In this document: in pieces, positions 9,788-18,685 of the stretch
Position numbering within the stretch: position 1 is the first letter of the stretch
How the letters are laid out: every line of letters starts with the position of its first letter
DNA from: Hymenobacter wooponensis
GTDB taxonomy: Bacteria; Bacteroidota; Bacteroidia; Cytophagales; Hymenobacteraceae
Length of the DNA stretch: 64,000 nucleotides
Direction: 5' to 3'
Assembly (NCBI RefSeq): GCF_004745865.1
Contig: NZ_SRKZ01000004.1
Location: 124,001 to 188,000 of the forward strand
Notes under the pieces: generated by a model
What the model was told of the DNA's origin: nothing
Seen by the model: only the letters and a program-made list of their open reading frames with translations
Database searches by the model: none
Program-made: the position numbers and the translations under genes

Positions 9788-12562
9788 ATGAAGAAATTTT
9801 ACGTTCGATACTTATTACTTCTCTTATGGCTTAGTGGCTTTTCAAGCTATGGTCAAGTTTCTACCTCTCCTCTGATTAGTTTGAACTTAGACAAAGCTAC
9901 GTTTGAGCAATTTGCCAAGGAAGTTGAAGCAAAGACATCTTATCGCTTCTTTTTTGACCCGACTAACGTACAGAAAGTAGCCGTTACGGTATATGAAACT
10001 GCCATTCCTCTAGATAGTGTGTTGCGACGCACTTTTAAGGGCAGTAACCTTCGCTTCGCAGTTGATATTAGAAACAGGGTTTACATAACAGAAGGCTCAT
10101 CTATCCGCACGGAGTTACCCATTGGTTACTTCAGGCCTGATGGTGGGCAGGTGGCCTATGAAGACGAGCCTGCTACTGCCACTCAAAGTCCTCGCGCAAA
10201 AGCGCGCTCTGGTGGCACGCTTAAGGCTACAGTTGCAGAGATAGGCCTAGCAGGATCCGCAACGGGTAAAACGGCTACTCTGGCTGGCCACGTACGTGAG
10301 AGCAAATCGGGAGAGCCCGTAATTGGAGCTTCCGTGTACATTGAGACACCAAACATTGGTACTTCTACCGACCAATTTGGCTATTACTCCCTCACTCTGC
10401 CCGTAGGCCGCCACGAGCTTAAAATACGAGGCATTGGGATCAAAAACTCTAAACGGCTGATCATGCTCAACAGCGATGGTAAGCTGGAGCTTGAGATGGA
10501 GGAAGATATCAATACGCTGAAAGAAGTAGTAATTGAAGCGGAAAAAGACCGCAATGTCTCGGGGATGCAGATGGGCGTCGAAAGACTTGACATCAAAACC
10601 ATCAAACAGGTCCCAACTGCTTTTGGCGAGGCGGATATTCTACGAGTAGTACTCACTTTGCCTGGTGTAAAATCAGTGGGTGAGGGCAGCACTGGCCTTA
10701 ATGTACGAGGCGGCGCTACTGATCAAAACCTTATTTTGTTTAACGATGCGACGGTTTACAATCCTTCGCACTTATTTGGGTTTTTCTCCGCCTTCAATCC
10801 TGATATTTTAAAATCGGTAGAGCTATATAAGAGCGGTATTCCAGCCAAATATGGCGGCCGCCTTTCTTCCGTCTTAGATATTGCTACGCGCGATGGGAAC
10901 AAGAAGAAATTCTCCGGTGCAGGCGGCATTGGCTTACTCACAAGTCGTCTTACGCTGGAAGGCCCCATTATCAAGGATAAAACAGCATTTATTTTAAGTG
11001 GCCGCACGAGCTACTCCGATTGGGTGCTGCATAAGCTTCCTAACAGCAAGCTCAAGCAAAGCTCTGCTTCTTTTTATGATGTAAACGCACACATCAGCCA
11101 CGAAATCAACGACAAAAATTCTGTTTATGTCACTGCCTATAGTAGCCACGACCAGTTTAAGCTGGCCAACGACACACTGTACAAGTATGAAAACCTGAAC
11201 GGCAGCGTCAAGTGGAAGCACATTTTTAATAATAAGCTTTACGGCGTCCTGACGGGCGCAATGAGCCGCTATCAGTACAACATTACCAGCGAGGAGAACC
11301 TGGTTAATGCCTCTAGATTGCAGTATAAAATTGGGCAGACGAGTGCTCAAGCTGATTTTAATTACTTCTACAGTTCTAAGCACACCATTGACTTCGGCGT
11401 TAGCTCTATTCTCTACGATAACATGCCAGGAAGCCTGTCGCCCCTCGGTGCAGAATCGTTGATTATTCGTGATGTATTACCGCACGAAAAGGGACTAGAA
11501 AGTGCCTTATATGCTTCGGACCGGATAGACTTTTCGCCCCGCTTTTCTTTATCTATCGGGCTGCGTTACTCCCTATATAATGCGCTGGGTCCGCGAGACG
11601 TATACCAGTATTTACCGAACGTCTCAAAAAGTGAGAATACTATAACTGATACGGTTTCATATAAGTCAGGGCAAGTAGCTGCCACTTACCATGGCCCTGA
11701 GTACCGCCTTTCGGCAAAGTATGCTCTCTCCGATAACTCGTCTGTTAAGTTTAGCTTTAACCGCATGCGACAGTATATCCATATGCTGTCTAACACGGCC
11801 TCTATGTCGCCAACTGATACCTGGAAGCTGAGTGATGCGGATATCCGTCCACAGGTTAGCGACCAGATAGCGCTGGGCTACTACCGCAACTTCAAGAGCA
11901 ATACTATAGAAACATCCGTGGAGACCTATTATAAGGTTATGCACGACTTCGTGGATTACAAAAGTGGTGCTACTCTGCTGCTTAACCACCACATTGAAAC
12001 GGATGTGGTAAATGCGGAAGGCAAGGCCTATGGTGTGGAAGTGATGGTCCGGAAGCTGACAGGCAAAATCAATGGCTGGGTGAGCTATACCTATTCCCGC
12101 TCACTGGTACAAGTTAATTCTCCGGCTACTTCTGATGTAGTGAATGGAGGCAAATACTATCCCAGCAACTTCGATAAGCCCCACGACTTCACCATGATCG
12201 GGAATTATCGGTTTAGCCGACGCTTTAGCACCTCTCTTAATTTCACCTACAGCACTGGTCGTCCTATTACGCTGCCGTTGGCTAAATACACCATCGGCAA
12301 CGCTACGCGGGTGTATTACTCAGAAAGAAACGAGTACCGCGTACCTGATTACTATCGCACCGATTTTGCCTTTAATATAGAAGGCAACCACAAGGTCCAA
12401 AAGCTGGCGCACAGCTCCTGGACGCTCTCGGTCTATAACCTAACGGGTCGTAAGAACCCTTATTCTGTGTACTTTAAATCAGTAAATGGGCAGATTAAGG
12501 GCTACCAACTGTCTGTTTTTGCGCAGCCTATTCCAAGCATCACTTATAACTTCAAGTTCTAG
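9788..12562 (+). CDS. TonB-dependent receptor with N-terminal STN and carboxypeptidase-regulatory domains
   Basis: A 924-residue outer-membrane receptor. In order: signal peptide (1-22), STN domain (about 30-105, LNLDKATFEQFAKEVEAKT), a low-complexity linker, a carboxypeptidase-D-like beta domain (about 162-240), the plug (about 260-360, with LTLPGVKSVGEGSTGLNVRG), then a 22-strand-type barrel ending in SITYNFKF. The STN domain normally reports ligand to a FecR-type anti-sigma factor, but none lies nearby, so signalling is uncertain. ATG 9788 is preferred over the upstream TTG at 9734 because it gives the signal peptide. The next gene (DUF4249) starts 18 bases downstream, so they are co-transcribed. 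The substrate is unknown. Confidence 0.92.
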   Translation: MKKFYVRYLLLLLWLSGFSSYGQVSTSPLISLNLDKATFEQFAKEVEAKTSYRFFFDPTNVQKVAVTVYETAIPLDSVLRRTFKGSNLRFAVDIRNRVYITEGSSIRTELPIGYFRPDGGQVAYEDEPATATQSPRAKARSGGTLKATVAEIGLAGSATGKTATLAGHVRESKSGEPVIGASVYIETPNIGTSTDQFGYYSLTLPVGRHELKIRGIGIKNSKRLIMLNSDGKLELEMEEDINTLKEVVIEAEKDRNVSGMQMGVERLDIKTIKQVPTAFGEADILRVVLTLPGVKSVGEGSTGLNVRGGATDQNLILFNDATVYNPSHLFGFFSAFNPDILKSVELYKSGIPAKYGGRLSSVLDIATRDGNKKKFSGAGGIGLLTSRLTLEGPIIKDKTAFILSGRTSYSDWVLHKLPNSKLKQSSASFYDVNAHISHEINDKNSVYVTAYSSHDQFKLANDTLYKYENLNGSVKWKHIFNNKLYGVLTGAMSRYQYNITSEENLVNASRLQYKIGQTSAQADFNYFYSSKHTIDFGVSSILYDNMPGSLSPLGAESLIIRDVLPHEKGLESALYASDRIDFSPRFSLSIGLRYSLYNALGPRDVYQYLPNVSKSENTITDTVSYKSGQVAATYHGPEYRLSAKYALSDNSSVKFSFNRMRQYIHMLSNTASMSPTDTWKLSDADIRPQVSDQIALGYYRNFKSNTIETSVETYYKVMHDFVDYKSGATLLLNHHIETDVVNAEGKAYGVEVMVRKLTGKINGWVSYTYSRSLVQVNSPATSDVVNGGKYYPSNFDKPHDFTMIGNYRFSRRFSTSLNFTYSTGRPITLPLAKYTIGNATRVYYSERNEYRVPDYYRTDFAFNIEGNHKVQKLAHSSWTLSVYNLTGRKNPYSVYFKSVNGQIKGYQLSVFAQPIPSITYNFKF

Positions 12563-12580
12563 CCATTTTACTCTGTCGGC

Positions 12581-13714
12581 ATGAAATATCTTTTATTGTT
12601 GGGGATGCTATTTGCACTTGGCAGCTGCATTACCCCCTTTGAGCCAGAAGTAACAGAGTCGCAACTAAGCTACCTCGTAGTGGATGGCTTTATCAATAGC
12701 CAGGGTATTAGCACTATTAAGCTTTCACAAAGTGTCAATCTACAGAGTAATGCTACTATTCCTGAGCGCAAAGCTATAGTCTATATCGAGCAGGAAACCG
12801 GACCGCGATATCAATTACCAGAAACGAATGCTGGCACATATGTTTCGGATCAGTTAGCCTTAAATTCAGCAAAATCTTACCGGCTCTATATAAAAACCGG
12901 TACAGGAGTAGAATACGTTTCTGACTATACAGAGGTAAAAACTACGCCGCCTATTGACTCTATAACCTGGAAGGCTACGGATCGAGGGTTACAGCTTTAT
13001 GTGAACTCACATGATGCTAACACTGCTGCACGTCATTACAGATGGGCTTACGATGAGACTTGGCAGTTTACCTCTGCTTTTGAGTCTTTAATGGAGTACA
13101 AGCAAAAAGATATCGTCTTCCGTAAAGATGATATTTATCACTGCTGGGGAACTGAAAAATCGACTGCTATCAGAATTGGTAACACAGTAAAACTTAGTCA
13201 GAATATCGTATCGCGCTATCCTTTGCAGCTGTTATTATCAAACTCTGTAAAACTGCGTTATAAATACAGCATTCTGGTTAAGCAGTATGCTCTCACGCAG
13301 CAGGAGTATGAATATTGGGAAGCCTTAGGTAAAAACACGGAAAACATTGGGACCCTATTTGATCCCCTACCAAGCCAGGTAACCGGCAATGTACATTGCC
13401 TTAGTAAACCAGAAATCCTAGCCTTAGGGTTTGTGGGCGTACAGTCAGAAACTGTTCAAAGAATTTTCGTTGCTCGCAATGAGCTACCGCGCAGCTGGGT
13501 TGCTGGAAATGGATATTCTTACCCAGCTTGCTCAGTGCCAGATTCTGTTATAGATGCCCAGAGAGATGAAGCCTTCAAATTTGGTCGGTATATTCCAATA
13601 CTTCCCATCTATAAAGGTCCGACGAATGAACTTTGGGGCTGGGTAGCTGGCCCCCTTGACTGTGTAGATTGTCGTACTCGTGGAACCAATGTGCGACCCG
13701 ACTTCTGGAAGTAA
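12581..13714 (+). CDS. DUF4249 family lipoprotein
   Basis: A 377-residue exported lipoprotein with lipobox ending in LGSC at residue 16. The LSYLVVDGFINSQG segment, followed by KLSQSV and an all-beta pattern, is characteristic of DUF4249 proteins, which in Bacteroidota sit next to TonB receptors. Several late cysteines (CLSKPE, YPACSVPD, CVDCRTRG) suggest disulfides or metal binding. It lies 18 bases after the receptor and 50 bases before the MG2 protein. By position it is a candidate cell-surface partner of the receptor, as SusD is for SusC; that role is inference. Confidence 0.85.
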   Translation: MKYLLLLGMLFALGSCITPFEPEVTESQLSYLVVDGFINSQGISTIKLSQSVNLQSNATIPERKAIVYIEQETGPRYQLPETNAGTYVSDQLALNSAKSYRLYIKTGTGVEYVSDYTEVKTTPPIDSITWKATDRGLQLYVNSHDANTAARHYRWAYDETWQFTSAFESLMEYKQKDIVFRKDDIYHCWGTEKSTAIRIGNTVKLSQNIVSRYPLQLLLSNSVKLRYKYSILVKQYALTQQEYEYWEALGKNTENIGTLFDPLPSQVTGNVHCLSKPEILALGFVGVQSETVQRIFVARNELPRSWVAGNGYSYPACSVPDSVIDAQRDEAFKFGRYIPILPIYKGPTNELWGWVAGPLDCVDCRTRGTNVRPDFWK

Positions 13715-13717
13715 TTG

Positions 13718-13757
13718 CCTTATTCTATTATTAATGCATTTACTCCAATAAGGTTTT
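13718..13757 (+). terminator. Weak hairpin with T-run between operon genes
   Basis: CCTTATT (13718-13724) pairs with AATAAGG (13747-13753) and is followed by TTTTAT. The stem is short and the loop long, so this is at most a weak attenuator before the MG2 gene. Confidence 0.25.
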
Positions 13758-13764
13758 ATACTCT

Positions 13765-16188
13765 ATGCCTTCTCAAGTAAATACAATGTGCATAAGTCGG
13801 ACGCTTAAGCTTTTATTGGTGTGCGTGTTTTTTGGCCATACGGTATATGCCCAAATGAGCTCTTCTCTCACAAAGCAATTTACCGAATACAGTCAGCAGG
13901 CCCTGCAGGAGAAGCTATACCTTCACCTCGACCGGCCCCTGTACCTCAGCGGTGAACTCCTGTGGTTTAAGATCAATGCAGTAGATGGCATTCAGCATCG
14001 GCCGCTTGACCTAAGCAAGGTGGCCTACGTGGAAGTACTGGACAAAGACCAGCGGCCGGTATTGCAGACCAAGGTGGAGCTCCAACAAGCCAAAGGCCAA
14101 GGCTCTTTAGCCCTGCCCGCTTCCCTGGCATCCGGCAACTATACAATACGGGCCTACACCAGCTGGATGAAGAACTTCCCCGCCGATTACTTCTTCCATA
14201 GCACCATTACTATTGTTAATACCCGTACCTCCCTAGGCCTGAAAAGCGCCAAGGATACAGCCTCCTACGCAGCACAGTTTTTTCCCGAAGGCGGGACGAT
14301 GTTAAAGGACGTACCCAGCAAAGTAGCTTTTAAAATTGTTGATAAAACTGGTAAAGGCATAGCTGCTACTGGTACTCTCCTCGATGAGCGCGGCGCGGCA
14401 GTTGCGTCGTTCAGTACCCTCAAATATGGTTTGGGCAGCTTTGTATTCACGCCTAAAGAAGCGGGTGCGGTATATACGGCGGTGCTTACACTACCCTCCA
14501 AGCAGGCTTTCTCACGGAAGCTGCCGTCCGTAGCAGCACAGGGAGTTGTATTGCGAGTAGAGGATTCAGGCTCAGATCAACTTAGAGTAAATATTATATC
14601 GACGGTAGTGGGGCGTACTTCCGAGGAACTTCTACTGCTAGGCCACTCCCGTCAACAGGTATCCGTATCTGCTATTGCTCGTTTGCAGGATGGCAAGGCC
14701 ACAGTACTTGTTAACAAAAAGGAGCTAGCTGAGGGCATCACGCACTTCACAGTATTCAATCAGGAGAAGAAGCCTTTGTGTGAGCGGCTCTACTTCACAC
14801 GTCCGGCGGCCCATCAGTTGACTATTGCCGCGGCTACGTCCCAGAAGACCTACGGCACGCGTGAAAAAGTTAGTCTGCAGGTGGCTACATCTTCTTTGCA
14901 AGCTCAACCTATTCCGGCTAATGCATCACTGGCCGTTTTTCGCCTTGATTCCCTTCCTGCCGCGGCTCTGCCCAACATCAATAGCTACCTGTGGCTAACC
15001 TCTGACCTGAAGGGAACGGTTGAGAACCCCGACTATTACGTGAATGCTACGGGCCCAGAAGCGGCACAAGCTAGTGACAACTTGATGTTAACTCACGGCT
15101 GGAGCCGCTTCCGCTGGACGGAGGTTCTCACTGCCCCTACTAAGCACTTCACTTATTCGCCCGAACTCAACGGGCTAGCTATTTTGGGTAGGATCACCCA
15201 GATAGGAACAGGCAACCCAGTTCCGGGAATTATGGCCTACTTGGCCTCGCCCAGCCGGAAGATAGACTTATATAACTCCGTGAGCAATGCCGACGGCATG
15301 GTACAGTTTGAGCCTTCGGGGCTGTATAGCACCAACGATCTGATTGTACAAACGAATACCGAAAAAGACAGCATCTATCAAATTGAGCTGTTAAACCCGT
15401 TCTCATTACAATACCCCAAGGCGCCACTCGTACCTTTCACTTTTTCGGAACGAAATCAGCAAGATATTCTGAATCGTAGTCTGGAGATGCAAACCCAGAA
15501 TGCTTATTTCGGAAAGCAACAGTCGCTTTATCGCCGGCCACCACTAACCGATAGCATTGCGTTCTACGGCAAGCCCGATGAGAAATACATGCTTGATGAC
15601 TACACCCGTTTTAAGGTGCTCGAAGAAGTAATGCGTGAGTACGTCCCAGGGGTACAGGTGCGCATTAGAAAAGACGGCTTCCACTTTATGGTCATGGACC
15701 ACATAAACAAGTCGATCTTTCAGGAAAACCCGCTTGTGCTGCTAGATGGTGTTCCCGTGTTCAATATCAACAAGATAATGGCCATGGACCCGCTAAAAAT
15801 TCAAAAGCTGGAGGTAATGACCAGCAACTATTTTCAAGGGGCCGCCCGCTATAATGGCATCGTGAGCTATAGCACGTATAAGGGCGATTTGGCAGGCTTT
15901 GAACTTAATCCTCGGGCCCTTATCCAAGAATATGAAGGGCTACAGTACCAGCGGGAATTCTATTCGCCGAGCTACGCCAGCGCGGAGGAAAAACAACGCC
16001 GCTTGCCTGATATGCGCAACTTACTTTACTGGAACCCGGAAGTAAATACTACGAGCGCCGGCCCTACTACCCTCGAGTTCTACACGTCTGATCAGCCTGG
16101 GACGTATGTAGTAGTGGTACAGGGCTTATCGGCCGACGGCCTTAGTGGATCCACCCGTTTTCAGTTTGAAGTAAAACCAGCTATCTAG
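13765..16188 (+). CDS. MG2-domain periplasmic protein with a TonB-plug-like C-terminal segment
   Basis: An 807-residue exported protein (signal peptide ending near VYAQ, residue 30). The N-terminal part has a macroglobulin MG2-like domain: KLYLHLDRPLYLSGELLWFK, then GNYTIRAYTSWM. Middle repeats are beta-sandwich-like. Near residues 650-710, NPLVLLDGVPVFN, QKLEVMTSNYFQGAARYNGI and VSYSTYKGD follow the pattern of the plug domain of SusC-type receptors (VVDGVP, IEVLKDA, YGxRxANGVI), yet no barrel follows. It ends the receptor/DUF4249 operon and may interact with the receptor channel; that is inference. ATG 13786 is an alternative start. Confidence 0.8.
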   Translation: MPSQVNTMCISRTLKLLLVCVFFGHTVYAQMSSSLTKQFTEYSQQALQEKLYLHLDRPLYLSGELLWFKINAVDGIQHRPLDLSKVAYVEVLDKDQRPVLQTKVELQQAKGQGSLALPASLASGNYTIRAYTSWMKNFPADYFFHSTITIVNTRTSLGLKSAKDTASYAAQFFPEGGTMLKDVPSKVAFKIVDKTGKGIAATGTLLDERGAAVASFSTLKYGLGSFVFTPKEAGAVYTAVLTLPSKQAFSRKLPSVAAQGVVLRVEDSGSDQLRVNIISTVVGRTSEELLLLGHSRQQVSVSAIARLQDGKATVLVNKKELAEGITHFTVFNQEKKPLCERLYFTRPAAHQLTIAAATSQKTYGTREKVSLQVATSSLQAQPIPANASLAVFRLDSLPAAALPNINSYLWLTSDLKGTVENPDYYVNATGPEAAQASDNLMLTHGWSRFRWTEVLTAPTKHFTYSPELNGLAILGRITQIGTGNPVPGIMAYLASPSRKIDLYNSVSNADGMVQFEPSGLYSTNDLIVQTNTEKDSIYQIELLNPFSLQYPKAPLVPFTFSERNQQDILNRSLEMQTQNAYFGKQQSLYRRPPLTDSIAFYGKPDEKYMLDDYTRFKVLEEVMREYVPGVQVRIRKDGFHFMVMDHINKSIFQENPLVLLDGVPVFNINKIMAMDPLKIQKLEVMTSNYFQGAARYNGIVSYSTYKGDLAGFELNPRALIQEYEGLQYQREFYSPSYASAEEKQRRLPDMRNLLYWNPEVNTTSAGPTTLEFYTSDQPGTYVVVVQGLSADGLSGSTRFQFEVKPAI

Positions 16189-16212
16189 GCCTGCCCAGTA
16201 GCAGCTTAAATG

Positions 16213-16246
16213 CCCCCCAGCAGGATGTTCTCTTGCTGGGGGGTTT
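16213..16246 (+). terminator. Intrinsic terminator after the receptor operon
   Basis: CCCCCCAGCAGGA (16213-16225) pairs with 16231-16243 (one G-T pair) around a 5-base loop, followed by TTT. It lies 25 bases after the MG2 stop and argues against reading the next frame from the upstream TTG at 16233, which is inside this stem. Confidence 0.8.
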
Positions 16247-16343
16247 GCGTTATAAGTGGGCCAACATCTTGTCACTGCTTATACTGCTATTGTTTACTCA
16301 GATGCTGAAATGCCGTATGGAGGGTTATCTTTTCCTCCCTACC

Positions 16344-16826
16344 ATGAGCACTTTTGATCAAGACAACCGCCTGCAATGGGTGGAGCGCATTTCTCGCCTG
16401 ATGGACAGCCAGTTTCGGGTACCTGGTACTAACTGGCGCTTCGGTCTTGATCCGCTGATGGGCCTGATTCCGGTGGTGGGTGGCCTACCCTCGCTGGCTA
16501 TTTCTGGGGTCCTCATTCTGACTATGATGCGGCACGGAGCTAGCGGCCAGCTAGTAGTCAGAATGCTTCTGAACGTTATCCTCGACACCGTATTTGGCGC
16601 CATCCCCGTGATAGGCAACATCTTTGACTTCGCCTATAAAGCCAATGACCGAAACGTACGCCTGCTGCGCCGTCATTACGCCGAGGGCAAGTATCAGGGC
16701 AGCGGGCGCGGGCTTCTGTTAGTCGTGTTGCTGGTATTCTTCGCCTTAGGTGGCCTAGTAATATGGGGCGTGTGGGAAGTAGGATCTGCTCTTTGGCACT
16801 ATCTGGCTCAGCACTCGTGGCAGTAG
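16344..16826 (+). CDS. DUF4112 membrane protein
   Basis: A 160-residue protein matching DUF4112: LMDSQFRVPGTNWRFGLDPLMGLIPVVGG, then membrane helices, then NVILDTVFGAIPVIGNIFDFAYKANDRN. The two GLIPVVG/GAIPVIG turns are the family hallmark. A last helix near the C-terminus is preceded by a basic segment. Its function is unknown throughout the family. I start at ATG 16344 because the frame upstream runs through a terminator; ATGs at 16302 and 16317 are alternatives. The following lipoprotein gene has its own promoter box. Confidence 0.85.
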   Translation: MSTFDQDNRLQWVERISRLMDSQFRVPGTNWRFGLDPLMGLIPVVGGLPSLAISGVLILTMMRHGASGQLVVRMLLNVILDTVFGAIPVIGNIFDFAYKANDRNVRLLRRHYAEGKYQGSGRGLLLVVLLVFFALGGLVIWGVWEVGSALWHYLAQHSWQ

Positions 16827-16906
16827 GCCAGAGCTAGTCCTCAAGTGTCTACTTGTGCTGCTTTGGTTTGTCAGGGCCAGCTCACAGAATACTCACGCCC
16901 CAGCCT

Positions 16907-16914
16907 TACCTTTG
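16907..16914 (+). promoter_or_regulatory. -7 promoter box TACCTTTG
   Basis: A full TAnnTTTG match, 10 bases before the ATG at 16925, so the mRNA leader would be only a few bases. It supports an independent lipoprotein/SCO/cytochrome operon and rejects the longer frame starting at 16853. Confidence 0.6.
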
Positions 16915-16924
16915 CGGCGTGAAA

Positions 16925-17317
16925 ATGCTCCGATACCTTCCGCTGCTACTGCTGTTTTCGTCGTGCTTATCCTTGCAAAGCGATGAGCAGAAGGCAGAAG
17001 CTGCTGAGAAAGCCGTGCTAGCTCGCCACGATGAACTGATGGCGCAAATGGACCAACTGTACGCCCTGCGGCAGCAACTGCAGAAATCTGCTCCGACTGA
17101 TACCGTTGCGGCCAGCCGCCAACGCCGGGCACTATTGGCGGCCGATGCGGGGATGATGTCCTGGATGCACCAATACCACCGCCCCGCCGACACGACTAAG
17201 GTGGACCGCCGCTTGGCGTATTACGCCAGTCAGCAGCAGTATATTGATTCGGTAGGCCACCTTTTTCGAACTAGCATCGACTCAGCGCGCTTGTTACTAA
17301 AGACTGGTAGTCGCTAA
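16925..17317 (+). CDS. Small coiled-coil lipoprotein
   Basis: A 130-residue lipoprotein: MLRYLPLLLLFSSC with the lipidated Cys at residue 14, then a mostly helical, charged body (DEQKAEAAEKAVLARHDELMAQMDQLYALRQQL) predicted to form a coiled coil. Similar Bacteroidota proteins are often mislabelled viral A-type inclusion protein. It is the first gene of a three-gene operon with SCO and cytochrome c, 12 bases before the SCO gene, so it may take part in oxidase assembly or envelope redox work (inference). A GTG two codons upstream is an alternative start. Confidence 0.75.
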   Translation: MLRYLPLLLLFSSCLSLQSDEQKAEAAEKAVLARHDELMAQMDQLYALRQQLQKSAPTDTVAASRQRRALLAADAGMMSWMHQYHRPADTTKVDRRLAYYASQQQYIDSVGHLFRTSIDSARLLLKTGSR

Positions 17318-17329
17318 TTCCTTTTCTAC

Positions 17330-18025
17330 ATGAAGATTTCCTTTTTGCGCAGCGTAGGCCACTTGCTCCTAATTATAGCAGTAGTAAGCGCCAGCCTCAC
17401 GCTACCCAGCTGCACTCAAAAACCAACCGCAGAAGCCCACCTCCCCTACTTAGGTGAGCCAGAAGTAGTAGCCAGCGCCGGCGGGGCAGCCCCAGATACC
17501 GTTCCCTACACTGTCCCTTCCTTTACTCTTACGAACCAAGACAGCCAAACCATCACGAACCAGACTTTCGCTGGTAAGGTCTACGTGACGGATTTCTTCT
17601 TTGCTACGTGCCCCAGCATCTGTCCTAAAATGCAGAGTGAACTGCTGCGCGTGTACGAGCAGTTCAAAGGCAACCCCAAGGTGCTGTTCCTGAGTCATAC
17701 CATTGATCCGGCTCACGACTCCATTCCAGTGCTGCGTGATTATGCGGAGCGCCTGGGCATCAAGGATGCATCGCGCTGGCACTTCGCTACGGCTCCCCAC
17801 GACACCATTTTTGCTCTGGCCCGCGCCTATATGACGGCCGCGCAGGTAGACAAAGGCGTAGTGGGCGGCTATGCGCATAGCGGCACGTTTGCCCTTATTG
17901 ATTCTCACCGCCGCATCCGGGGCCTCTACGACGGCATGGAGAAGGCGGAGGTTGACCGCCTCATCAAGGAACTGCCCGAGCTGCTGAAAGAAGAAGCCAA
18001 CGCCCAAGCTACGGCCGCCAAATGA
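17330..18025 (+). CDS. SCO1/SenC family copper chaperone lipoprotein
   Basis: A 231-residue thioredoxin-fold lipoprotein (lipobox LPSC, Cys28). It carries the CxxxC copper site as Cys94 and Cys98 in FFFATCPSICPKM, and the distal copper ligand His183 in YAHSGTF, so all three metal ligands are present. SCO proteins deliver copper to the CuA site of cytochrome oxidase or act as envelope thiol reductases. Its stop codon overlaps the cytochrome c start (ATGA at 18022-18025), so the two are translationally coupled. No oxidase subunits lie in the window. Confidence 0.93.
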   Translation: MKISFLRSVGHLLLIIAVVSASLTLPSCTQKPTAEAHLPYLGEPEVVASAGGAAPDTVPYTVPSFTLTNQDSQTITNQTFAGKVYVTDFFFATCPSICPKMQSELLRVYEQFKGNPKVLFLSHTIDPAHDSIPVLRDYAERLGIKDASRWHFATAPHDTIFALARAYMTAAQVDKGVVGGYAHSGTFALIDSHRRIRGLYDGMEKAEVDRLIKELPELLKEEANAQATAAK

Positions 18026-18462
18026 CCTATAGGCTGCTCACCGTTTCAAAGCTCGGAGCAGCAGGACTCGTCCTAGGCCTCACCCTAGCGGCTAGCCTGA
18101 GCGGCTGCTTTACGGAACGCCGCAACGAAGGGGCCCAACTGTACGCCACGCACTGTGCCAACTGCCATGGTGAGCAAGGCCAGGGGCTTAAACGCCTCAT
18201 CCCACCCGTTGCAGCCTCTAGCTACGTGGCCGAGCATCGTACTGAGTTACCCTGCCTTATTCGCCAAGGGATGCGGGGCGAGGTAGTCGTGAATGGAGTG
18301 GCCTACAACCAGGTAATGCCAGGCCATGATGACCTAACAGATTCGCAGATTACTAACCTGCTCAACTTCGTGCAGCAGAACTGGGGGAATAAAAATCAGC
18401 CGTACACAATCCGCGAGGCCTCTGAGTTACTAGGCCACTGCAATGGCAGCGACGGCCAGTAA
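18022..18462 (+). CDS. Mono-haem c-type cytochrome lipoprotein
   Basis: A 146-residue lipoprotein (lipobox SLSGC, Cys29) with one haem-binding CANCH motif at residues 45-49 and a probable axial Met99 in YNQVMPGHDD, as in class I cytochromes c. It has an extra Cys pair (LPCLIRQ, LGHCNG) outside the haem site. It overlaps the SCO gene by four bases, which suggests the two act together in the respiratory envelope. The downstream hairpin begins at its stop codon, ending the operon. Confidence 0.92.
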   Translation: MTYRLLTVSKLGAAGLVLGLTLAASLSGCFTERRNEGAQLYATHCANCHGEQGQGLKRLIPPVAASSYVAEHRTELPCLIRQGMRGEVVVNGVAYNQVMPGHDDLTDSQITNLLNFVQQNWGNKNQPYTIREASELLGHCNGSDGQ

Positions 18463-18498
18463 CAGGCCTAGTAGTAAATGGTGGCCTAGACCTGTTTT
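18461..18498 (+). terminator. Terminator of the SCO/cytochrome operon
   Basis: AACAGGCCTAG (18461-18471) pairs with 18486-18496 with one mismatch, followed by a TTTT run. The left arm overlaps the cytochrome stop codon. Two GGCCTAG words are built into it. Confidence 0.65.
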
Positions 18499-18685
18499 CC
18501 AAAGTCAGAAGTTTAAACGAAAACCACCTTTTTTAGAAGCAAGTGCGGCTACCTAAGTTCAAAGGGGCACTAATTATAGAAGCTTAGAGTTTTTTATTTG
18601 CTTTTAAGGAAGATGAACTCTACTCACAAGACGTGCATCTTCTCGTAATCCTCCTTAGCTTGCAGCTTCATCTGTTTGTTTTGTT

